Source: Burkholderiaceae bacterium
GTDB taxonomy: Bacteria; Pseudomonadota; Gammaproteobacteria; Burkholderiales; Burkholderiaceae
Direction of reading: 5' to 3'
Assembly (NCBI GenBank): GCA_947374315.1
Contig: CANCBK010000105.1
Location: forward strand, 1-5,191
DNA: 5,191 nt
Shown: one piece after another, positions 1 to 5,191 of the stretch
How positions within the stretch are numbered: position 1 is the first letter of the stretch
How the letters are laid out: each line of letters starts with the position of its first letter
Notes under the pieces: model-generated
Told to the model about the DNA's origin: nothing
Databases searched by the model: none
What the model saw: only the letters and a program-made list of their open reading frames with translations
Made by a program: the position numbers and the translations under genes

Positions 1-1
1 T

Positions 2-1099
2 ATGGGGATGTTGCCAAATTTACGCAACCGTTGGTATGAAACTCACTCTCAGTACTTGGCGTTGCAGGCTGATGTCAGTCAAAAAGCTGCTTCCATTACT
101 GCCACTACTAAGGTTGTTCGAATTGCAATTCAATCTTTAATTCTGGGTATAGCGGCTTATTTGGTCATTTCGGGCCATGTTAGCCAAGGCATGATGATTG
201 CTGCGTCAGTTTTAATTGGCAGGGCAACGGCTCCGGTTGAGCAAATCATTGGGATTTGGCGCCAGTGGGATGGCGTGCGTGATGCTTATCATCGGCTTAC
301 TCAATTGCTAGAGAACAACCCTAAACCCCAAGAAACGATGACTTTACCTGCCCCACTTGGCAACCTAGAGGTTTTTTCATTGAGGGCCACCCCTCCTGGC
401 GCTGAGCACTTAGTTCTCAAGGGCGTCAGTTTTAAGCTTAACCAAGGCGATATTTTGGGAATTGTTGGTCCCAGTGGAGCTGGTAAAACAACTTTAGCTA
501 GAATTTTAGTTGGGGTTTTCCCAATTTTGTCTGGAGACGTCAGGTTAGATGGCTCGCAAATTGGTGGGTGGAATAAAGAAGAGTTGGGTCCAAGCATAGG
601 TTACCTACCACAGGATATTGAATTATTTTCGGGAACTATCGCTGAAAATATTGCCAGATTTGGCCCTGTAGAGTCAGAAAAAGTGATTAAAGCAGCGCAG
701 CTTGCTGGCGTGCATGACATGATTTTAAAGATGCCAAATGGGTACGACACCAAAATTGGCGATGCGGGCTTTGGTTTATCTGGCGGGCAAAAGCAACGTA
801 TAGGATTGGCTAGGGCTTTGTTCGGTGAGCCTAGCTTCATAGTGCTTGATGAGCCTAATTCTAATTTGGATGAGGCTGGCGAGGTCGCTCTCACCCGAGC
901 AATAGAAAAACTGCGTCAGCTACAAAAGACTACAATTGTAATAAGCCACCGAAATTCGACAATTAAGGTAACCAACAAATTGCTTATTCTCAATGATGGT
1001 CAGGTGCAAGCTTTTGGCCCAAGCAAAGATGTGATTGAGGGGCTTAATAAGGCTGGGCAACGGGCCACAGCGCAAAATAACCCTGCCAACCTTAAATAA
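2..1099 (+). CDS. Type I secretion ABC transporter, permease/ATPase (PrtD-type), 5'-truncated by window edge
   Basis: This is the inner-membrane energy-coupling component of a type I secretion system, which binds the cargo and hydrolyses ATP to drive its export. The 365 visible residues contain two hydrophobic stretches (about 39-58 and 62-75), matching the last transmembrane helices of the exporter, then a complete ATPase domain. Visible motifs are Walker A GPSGAGKT (156-163), Q-loop Gln204 in YLPQD, signature LSGGQ (259-263), Walker B ending in Asp283 with catalytic Glu284, the D-loop (NLD, 288-290) and switch His316. The sequence LDEPNSNLD is characteristic of the PrtD/AprD/RsaD subfamily. 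The apparent first Met is not the real start: MGMLPNLRNRW matches an internal family motif preceding the last helices. Family members are roughly 570-600 residues, so about 200 N-terminal residues lie upstream of the window. The stop is TAA at 1097-1099, and the fusion-protein gene follows after 44 bases. The family is certain; the exact substrate is inferred from the neighbours. Confidence 0.95.
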   Translation: MGMLPNLRNRWYETHSQYLALQADVSQKAASITATTKVVRIAIQSLILGIAAYLVISGHVSQGMMIAASVLIGRATAPVEQIIGIWRQWDGVRDAYHRLTQLLENNPKPQETMTLPAPLGNLEVFSLRATPPGAEHLVLKGVSFKLNQGDILGIVGPSGAGKTTLARILVGVFPILSGDVRLDGSQIGGWNKEELGPSIGYLPQDIELFSGTIAENIARFGPVESEKVIKAAQLAGVHDMILKMPNGYDTKIGDAGFGLSGGQKQRIGLARALFGEPSFIVLDEPNSNLDEAGEVALTRAIEKLRQLQKTTIVISHRNSTIKVTNKLLILNDGQVQAFGPSKDVIEGLNKAGQRATAQNNPANLK

Positions 1100-1143
1100 A
1101 AGGGCCAGGTGCGTCATCTACTGACCTAGCTTACTCGATAATT

Positions 1144-2226
1144 ATGGATTTACTTAAGCGTTTCATTCACTTTTTCAAAGATCTTCTATCGATTCGATCG
1201 GTTCAGGAGGAAGATAAAGATGAGCTCTATTACGTTCATTGGGGATGGCGTATCGTCATTTTCGGTTTTTGTGCATTTTTGTTGTGGGCGGCTATTGCCC
1301 CGTTGGATAAAGGGGTTGTGGCTCCCGGCAGCGTAATTACCGATGGTCAGCGCAAGTTGATTCAACCGGCTATTAATGGGGTTATTGAGCAGATTTTGGT
1401 AAAAGATGGAGACCATGTCCAAAAAGGGCAGCTATTGTTGCGATTGAATGACCTGCAAACTAATGCCCAATTTAGTGCAGTTAGAGAGCAAATAGAAGGT
1501 TTAACTGCTCAAATTACAGGTCTAGAAAAGTCAAGCGAGAACCAAAAGCTACAACTAAGCTTTATCAGTCAACAACTAGTCGGGATGCGAGATTTAGCCA
1601 AGGATGGCTATGTTGCAAAAAACCGCCTGTTAGAGTTAGAAAGAGCAAAAGCCCAGCTTGAGGCAAGTTACGCCGAGACGCTAGGTAATTTGGAGCGCTA
1701 TCGAAGGCAATTAAACGAGCTAAAAAATAAATTACCAGCCGCTGAGTTTGATTATGCCAATGCCACCATTGAGTCACCAGTAGATGGCGATGTGATTAAT
1801 TTATCCGTCTTTACCGTCGGGCAATATGTTCAAGCAGGGGCAAAATTAATGGAGGTTGTTCCAGTCAATCAACCTTTGATTGTTGAGGCAAAGGTGCCTG
1901 TAAATCTAATTGATAAGGTTCGCGTTGGTCTCCCGGTAGAAATGGCTTTTACTGCTTTTAATCAGAGAACTACCCCAAGAATCCCCGGTACATTAATCGT
2001 TGTCTCTTCAGATAAGTCTTCTGACCCTAATGCGCAGGGCCCTGACACGATCTATTACAAAGTTCAGGCTGAAGTCTCAGAAAAAGGTTTGCGCTTATTG
2101 AAGGAGCATGATGTTAGGCCGGGGATGCCGGTGGATCTTTTTATTCGCACAGGCGAACGAAGCTTGCTCAATTACATATTCAAGCCAATGTTAGATAGGG
2201 CGCATAATGCGCTGATAGAAGAGTAG
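1144..2226 (+). CDS. Type I secretion membrane fusion (periplasmic adaptor) protein, HlyD/PrtE family
   Basis: This protein should link the inner-membrane ABC transporter to the TolC-like channel across the periplasm. It has 360 residues. Residues 1-34 form a charged cytoplasmic tail, 35-53 a single transmembrane anchor, about 63-103 the first half of a lipoyl-like domain, about 104-205 a coiled-coil hairpin rich in Leu/Gln/Glu, about 208-240 the second lipoyl half (ESPVDGDV), and 245-335 a beta-barrel region. The C-terminal motif RPGMPVDLFIRTGERSLLNYIFKP is split across 325-348 and is a hallmark of type I secretion HlyD proteins. Family members usually have about 430-480 residues; the missing length falls in the coiled coil, while both ends are intact. 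ATG 1144 is the only standard start codon after the in-frame stop at 1093-1095, although no good Shine-Dalgarno sequence precedes it. The 44-base gap upstream and the near-zero gap downstream suggest one operon with both exporter partners. Confidence 0.95.
   Translation: MDLLKRFIHFFKDLLSIRSVQEEDKDELYYVHWGWRIVIFGFCAFLLWAAIAPLDKGVVAPGSVITDGQRKLIQPAINGVIEQILVKDGDHVQKGQLLLRLNDLQTNAQFSAVREQIEGLTAQITGLEKSSENQKLQLSFISQQLVGMRDLAKDGYVAKNRLLELERAKAQLEASYAETLGNLERYRRQLNELKNKLPAAEFDYANATIESPVDGDVINLSVFTVGQYVQAGAKLMEVVPVNQPLIVEAKVPVNLIDKVRVGLPVEMAFTAFNQRTTPRIPGTLIVVSSDKSSDPNAQGPDTIYYKVQAEVSEKGLRLLKEHDVRPGMPVDLFIRTGERSLLNYIFKPMLDRAHNALIEE
2217..2223 (+). promoter_or_regulatory. Ribosome binding site for the TolC-like gene
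   Basis: AGAAGAG lies inside the last codons of the fusion-protein gene, five bases before ATG 2229. It is a partial match to the Shine-Dalgarno consensus, and it favours ATG 2229 over GTG 2226, which would be only two bases away. The arrangement TAGTGATG joins stop and start signals and fits translational coupling. Confidence 0.5.
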
Positions 2227-2228
2227 TG

Positions 2229-3578
2229 ATGAGAAGTATTCTTCTAAGGTCCGCATTGTTATTGTTTTGCTGTCGATCATTTTCAGCGTATGGATTGGAT
2301 TTAATGCATGCCTATGATTATGCTCTCGGTAACGACCCAGTTTTTAGGTCTATAACTAAGGATTTTGAGGCAGCCGAAGCAAACCGTTCGATTGGGCGAT
2401 CTGCTTTATTGCCGCAAGTTACTGGCAATATTACTGAGGCGGGTAATAAAAGTAATATCAATGGACCTCTTTATTTAAATGGTCCTTGGGTCACCACTAC
2501 TAGAACCTACCCAAGTTCTGGTGTTTCAGCGCAGATATCGCAACCTCTTTTTAACTTGGCAGCATTAGCCTCAATGCGACAAGGTGTTGCTCAGGCAGAA
2601 CAGGGCCGTGCCAAGTTTTTATCTGGAACGCATGATTTGCTGGTTAGGGTTACACAAGCTTACACAGACCTTCTTTATGCTCAAGATAATGCGCGGTATT
2701 TAACGGCGCAAAGAGATGCCTACAAAGAGCAACTCGAAGTTAACAATCGTTTATTTCAAGGCGGGGAAGGAATTGTGACTGATGCCCTTGAAACCCGCGC
2801 CAGTTATGAATTGTCGGTGGCTCAGGTGATTGAGGCTCGCGATCAAATACAAGAAGCAAAAGGAAAGCTGGAGGCTATCCTGGGCTTTGAGCTTACCTCA
2901 CTTGATTTGATTAAAAAGCTTAAGCGCTCTTTTGGGTTTGAGGCAGTTGTTCCGGCTGACTTTGCAAGTTGGCGACAATTAGCCTTGGATAATAACGCTG
3001 AGCTTCGGGCATCTAATTCGAATGTACAGGTTGCAAGACAGCAGTACGAGGGTCAAAAGGCAGGGCATATGCCCACTTTATCTGCGGTGGTTTCTTGGGG
3101 GCAGTCTAATGGCCAAACCATTCAGTCTATATCTCAGAACTCTATTACTACTACTGCAGGCATCCAGCTTTCGATTCCGTTTTACTCCGGTGGACGCACG
3201 CAGGGGTTGATGGTTCAGTCTTACGCCAATTATGAAAAGGCTCAGGCAGATCGAGATGTTATTCAAAATCGCATCTTAATAGACTTGCGCAAACAGTTTG
3301 ATCTTACGGTCTCCAGTCGCCAGCGGATTGAAGCATTAAACAGAAGCGTTGAGTCAGCCCAAGAATTAACTAAGGCTATGAGAAAGAGTGTGATTGGAGG
3401 TCAGCGCATCAATTTAGATGTATTGGTCTCCGATAAGGGTTTGGCGACAGCCCAGCGGGACTTGGCTCAAGCAAAATATGGTTATCTTTTAGCTATTCTT
3501 CGTTTGCGGCAGTTAGCAGGCACCTTAAGCGAGGACGATTTAAGTCGAGTGGCTAATTTTTTCGAGCGTGATCGCTAG
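2229..3578 (+). CDS. TolC-family outer membrane channel protein of the type I secretion system
   Basis: This is the outer-membrane exit duct of the secretion machine. It has 449 residues from ATG 2229. Residues 1-22 form a signal peptide (basic MRSILLR, hydrophobic core, likely cleavage around residues 19-22), so it should reach the periplasm by Sec. The mature protein starts with LDLMHAYDYALGNDP, the typical TolC N-terminus. Two outer-membrane efflux repeats follow, about residues 23-220 and 243-430. They carry the usual landmarks: RSALLPQV (57-64), the helical segment around GIVTDALETRASYE (181-194), the beta-strand motif IPFYSGGRTQG (316-326), and a closing helix RINLDVLVSDKGLATAQRDL followed by YGYLLAILRLRQLAGTL (417-433). 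An in-frame GTG at 2226 overlaps the preceding stop, but AGAAGAG at 2217-2223 is five bases from ATG 2229 and only two from the GTG, so the ATG is preferred. Near-overlap with the fusion-protein gene supports translational coupling and a dedicated role in this system. Confidence 0.94.
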   Translation: MRSILLRSALLLFCCRSFSAYGLDLMHAYDYALGNDPVFRSITKDFEAAEANRSIGRSALLPQVTGNITEAGNKSNINGPLYLNGPWVTTTRTYPSSGVSAQISQPLFNLAALASMRQGVAQAEQGRAKFLSGTHDLLVRVTQAYTDLLYAQDNARYLTAQRDAYKEQLEVNNRLFQGGEGIVTDALETRASYELSVAQVIEARDQIQEAKGKLEAILGFELTSLDLIKKLKRSFGFEAVVPADFASWRQLALDNNAELRASNSNVQVARQQYEGQKAGHMPTLSAVVSWGQSNGQTIQSISQNSITTTAGIQLSIPFYSGGRTQGLMVQSYANYEKAQADRDVIQNRILIDLRKQFDLTVSSRQRIEALNRSVESAQELTKAMRKSVIGGQRINLDVLVSDKGLATAQRDLAQAKYGYLLAILRLRQLAGTLSEDDLSRVANFFERDR

Positions 3579-3585
3579 GGTTTTA

Positions 3586-3593
3586 CCCCCCCC
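3586..3593. repeat. Homopolymeric C tract (eight C)
   Basis: Eight consecutive C residues occur seven bases after the stop codon of the TolC-like gene. Such tracts are prone to slippage. It lies outside the coding regions on both sides, so length change would not alter either reading frame; any effect would have to be on transcription or mRNA structure. Confidence 0.9.
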
Positions 3594-3640
3594 ATCCCTT
3601 GGTTTACTTGATTGTAAAGCGACAAATAAACAACAAAAAA

Positions 3641-3672
3641 CTGTCAAAAACTATATTTAAATGTTGTAGAAT
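3641..3672 (+). promoter_or_regulatory. Possible sigma70-type promoter for the RTX cargo gene
   Basis: TAGAAT at 3667-3672 matches the -10 consensus in five of six positions. CTGTCA at 3641-3646 resembles a -35 box but the spacer is 20 bases, longer than the usual 16-18. An A-rich segment just upstream could act as an UP element. Transcription would start near 3679, giving a leader of about 48 bases before ATG 3727. TATATT at 3652-3657 is an alternative -10 with no good -35 partner. The evidence is weak and based only on sequence resemblance. Confidence 0.3.
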
Positions 3673-3726
3673 CGCGTTAAGTGTTTCTATTTTTAGAGAT
3701 TTGCACACCTTTTTTGGTAATTACTT

Positions 3727-5191
3727 ATGCGCACAGCAAGTTCAGTTGATATTTTTGAGATTTACTCTGGTTTAGTAGGCACAGGCCCAAGCGCTGATGC
3801 CTTTAACTACTTATTGGGGCAAGGTTTTACTGTCCCTGAGTTGGTTTCAGAGCTTGTCTTAAATGCCGAATATATTGACGGTCTCGGCTCGGATTCAAAT
3901 GAGGTTTTCGTTGAGTCTTTGTACAACAGCTTATTGGGTCGCTCTTCTGATGCCGGAGGCTTTAGTTGCTGGGTTTCCGCTTTAAACAATCAATTTACTC
4001 GAGTTGATGTAATCCAAGCTTTTCTTGATTCAGAAGAGTATCTGAATACATCTCAGTCAAGAGCACTGCATGATTCAAGCTATTTGGAGTTAGTGCCTGC
4101 TGATGCATCACACCCTTTTTTGGGTGATGTCGAAGGCGGCGTTCTCAACGAGTATCAATTTGAAGTTGCAAGCCTTTATCAAGGCGCTCTGGGACGCTTG
4201 GCTGATGCGGGCAGTTTCAATTCTTGGTCTGCTTATCTAGAAGGTGGTGGCTCATACACCGAAATGACAACTCTTTTTGTCGATTCTAGTGAATTTAGTT
4301 ATTTATATGGGGCGCCTGACACGAATAGCCTTGAATGGGATTTAAATTTTGTTAGCGCCATGTACGCTAATTTTTTGGCAAGAACCCCAGACGCTGCTGG
4401 GTTAAATTCATGGGCCAACTCACTATATAGCGGTGCTTTAACTGTAGAAGACGTTATTATTGGGTTCGCGCAATCTGCCGAATTCTTGGTTAAAGGATAT
4501 GCTGCGATATCCGATTGGTATACCAACTTCAGCATCTATGAAGATGCTTCGTTGCCGGTTGATCTTTTGATTACCAGTGACAGACTGCATTCAGGAGTTG
4601 ACCCAGATATTGACGCTGGCGTCAGGGGTGTTTATGGAGTAATTCTTCAGTTTGATGACGCTGTTTCAACGGCGATTCTGGCTCCATCTTATACATTCCT
4701 TGTGACTAGTGAGCAGTTAAATGGATCACCTGCATTGACTGGCATTCCTGGACTTGATTCAAATGGACAACCTTCAACCAGCCTCTACCCTGCTTCGATT
4801 GAAGTTGCTGATGGTGCCTCATTTGGTGATAGCGCATTTCAAAATATTTCCAATGTACAAAAGCTGGTTCTTACCTCTGAGTCAGGCTCTCAGTCAGTTA
4901 TTTTGGGTGAAAACGCTCAGAATGCCGGTCTAATTACTGTTGATGGCACAGCAAGTGCGAGTGATGAGACCTTAGATGCGCGCTTGATGAATACTTCCAT
5001 CACCCTTTTATCGGGCTCTGGAAGTGATTCATTAGTTGGTGGATCTGCAGCCGATTCCATCAATGGAGCAGATGGTAATGATTCCATCTATGGTGGAGAT
5101 GGCAATGACATCATTGAAGGTGGATCAGGTAGTAACGTCATTATTGGCGGTGTGGGTGCTGATCAAATCTCGCTTGCATCTGGCTCGATCA
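3727..5191 (+). CDS. Large secreted DUF4214 and RTX-repeat calcium-binding protein, probable T1SS cargo; 3'-truncated by window edge
   Basis: This is the likely substrate of the exporter encoded just upstream. The frame is open for 488 codons without a stop and runs off the window. ATG 3727 is well decided: an in-frame TAA sits at 3718-3720 and the next in-frame ATG is codon 180; the upstream GGTA is a poor ribosome site. There is no N-terminal signal peptide, as expected for T1SS cargo, whose signal is C-terminal. Order of parts: a degenerate DUF4214-like unit (7-54), three clear DUF4214 units (59-108, 143-195, 205-258), an unrecognised region (about 260-355), a beta-strand-rich region resembling those preceding RTX arrays (about 356-428), and six RTX nonapeptides (429-482). 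The protein is very acidic, with about 60 Asp/Glu, two Lys (256 and 379) and about nine Arg in the visible part, and has a single Cys (81). The role may be surface layer, adhesin or matrix protein. No catalytic motif such as a zinc-protease HExxH is visible, but a downstream enzyme domain cannot be excluded. Confidence 0.9.
   Translation, partial: MRTASSVDIFEIYSGLVGTGPSADAFNYLLGQGFTVPELVSELVLNAEYIDGLGSDSNEVFVESLYNSLLGRSSDAGGFSCWVSALNNQFTRVDVIQAFLDSEEYLNTSQSRALHDSSYLELVPADASHPFLGDVEGGVLNEYQFEVASLYQGALGRLADAGSFNSWSAYLEGGGSYTEMTTLFVDSSEFSYLYGAPDTNSLEWDLNFVSAMYANFLARTPDAAGLNSWANSLYSGALTVEDVIIGFAQSAEFLVKGYAAISDWYTNFSIYEDASLPVDLLITSDRLHSGVDPDIDAGVRGVYGVILQFDDAVSTAILAPSYTFLVTSEQLNGSPALTGIPGLDSNGQPSTSLYPASIEVADGASFGDSAFQNISNVQKLVLTSESGSQSVILGENAQNAGLITVDGTASASDETLDARLMNTSITLLSGSGSDSLVGGSAADSINGADGNDSIYGGDGNDIIEGGSGSNVIIGGVGADQISLASGSI
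3745..4500 (+). repeat. Array of DUF4214 modules within the cargo protein (one degenerate, three clear)
   Basis: Three units share the pattern LY-x3-LGR-x-x-DAxG-x3-W, then a helix ending in S-x-E-[FY]. They are SLYNSLLGRSSDAGGFSCW (64-82), SLYQGALGRLADAGSFNSW (149-167) and AMYANFLARTPDAAGLNSW (211-229), each closing with DSEEYL, DSSEFSYL or QSAEFL. An N-terminal unit (IYSGLVGTGPSADAFNYLL, 12-30) keeps the spacing and the closing NAEYI but lacks the GR and the Trp. DUF4214 modules commonly sit at the N-terminus of RTX and surface-layer-like proteins; their molecular role is not settled. Confidence 0.85.
5011..5172 (+). repeat. RTX (GGxGxDxUx) calcium-binding nonapeptide repeats, six units visible
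   Basis: Residues 429-482 divide exactly into six nine-residue units: SGSGSDSLV, GGSAADSIN, GADGNDSIY, GGDGNDIIE, GGSGSNVII and GGVGADQIS. Units 3 and 4 are near-canonical. Unit 2 lacks the second glycine and unit 5 has Asn in place of the calcium-binding Asp, which is common at array edges. Such repeats fold as a parallel beta-roll when calcium is bound outside the cell. The array may continue beyond the window. Confidence 0.92.

Larger units (their letters stand above)
3579..3726. other. AT-rich intergenic spacer between the exporter genes and the cargo gene
   Basis: This 148-base stretch contains no credible gene. It starts with a short C-rich part (a run of eight C, then ATCCCTTGG), continues with an A-rich segment (about 3621-3660), and ends with a T-rich stretch including six T at 3710-3715. 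I see no convincing Rho-independent terminator: the T-run is not preceded by a GC-rich hairpin. It could carry the cargo gene's own promoter, but read-through from the exporter genes is equally possible. Confidence 0.6.

Noticed and set aside
301..894. Open frames on the - strand opposite the ABC transporter ATPase region
   Set aside because: They lie antisense to a strongly conserved ATPase domain, resemble no family, and are explained as shadow frames.
1104..1130. Imperfect inverted repeat AGGT...ACCT between the first two genes, as an operator or attenuator
   Set aside because: Only short arms pair, with a mismatched internal loop, which is expected by chance.
2265..2273. Cys pair in the signal peptide of the TolC-like protein, as a lipoprotein lipobox
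   Set aside because: The residues before the first Cys are L-L-F, and a lipobox needs a small residue at -1. A normal signal peptidase I site further on fits better.
3022..3266. Short overlapping frames on both strands inside the TolC-like gene
   Set aside because: The true frame here is a well-matched outer-membrane efflux domain, and the alternatives have low-complexity composition and no ribosome site.
3578..3588. GGGT-TTT-ACCC palindrome just after the TolC-like gene, as a terminator
   Set aside because: The stem has only four pairs with a three-base loop, and it is followed by C residues rather than a T tract.
3710..3715. Six-T run as the tail of a Rho-independent terminator
   Set aside because: No GC-rich inverted repeat precedes it; the upstream bases GAGATTTGCACACC do not pair.
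3807..4535. Two - strand frames opposite the DUF4214 part of the cargo gene
   Set aside because: The + strand frame encodes recognisable repeated modules throughout; the opposite frames show no family resemblance.
5011..5172. Nine-residue periodic repeats as a CRISPR array or DNA-level tandem repeat
   Set aside because: The repetition is at protein level (RTX units of 27 bases with diverged codons), with no identical DNA repeats or spacers.

Overview
The window reads as one type I secretion (T1SS) locus of a Gram-negative bacterium: three exporter genes in a row, then the start of a large gene for a calcium-binding RTX protein that is the obvious cargo. Everything lies on the + strand. The moderate GC content, the codon usage and the combination of a PrtD/PrtE-type exporter with a DUF4214-RTX cargo would fit a betaproteobacterium (a freshwater Burkholderiales such as Polynucleobacter is one possibility). 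This taxonomic guess is weak, because no rRNA or other phylogenetic marker is present.

Layout. Positions 2-1099 hold the C-terminal part of the inner-membrane ABC transporter (last transmembrane helices and a complete ATPase domain); its start lies outside the window. After 44 bases comes the HlyD/PrtE-family membrane fusion protein (1144-2226), which has one membrane anchor and an unusually short periplasmic coiled coil. The TolC-family outer-membrane channel follows essentially without a gap (2229-3578). These three genes look like one transcription unit encoding a complete inner membrane-periplasm-outer membrane conduit.

Positions 3579-3726 are a 148-base AT-rich spacer with a run of eight C residues and a possible promoter. 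From 3727 to the window edge (5191) runs one uninterrupted frame, 488 codons and still open. It has no signal peptide, three clear and one degenerate DUF4214 modules, an unrecognised middle region, a repetitive beta-strand-like region, and then the first six glycine/aspartate nonapeptide (RTX) repeats. Its C-terminus, where a T1SS signal would be, is outside the window.

Working model (inference): ATP hydrolysis by the ABC protein drives export of the unfolded acidic RTX protein through the fusion protein and TolC-like channel. Outside the cell, calcium would fold the RTX part, and the protein could act as a surface layer, adhesin or matrix protein. No secretion component is broken by a frameshift. 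The locus type is known. The least explained parts are the middle of the cargo, the short coiled coil of the fusion protein, and the C-tract spacer.
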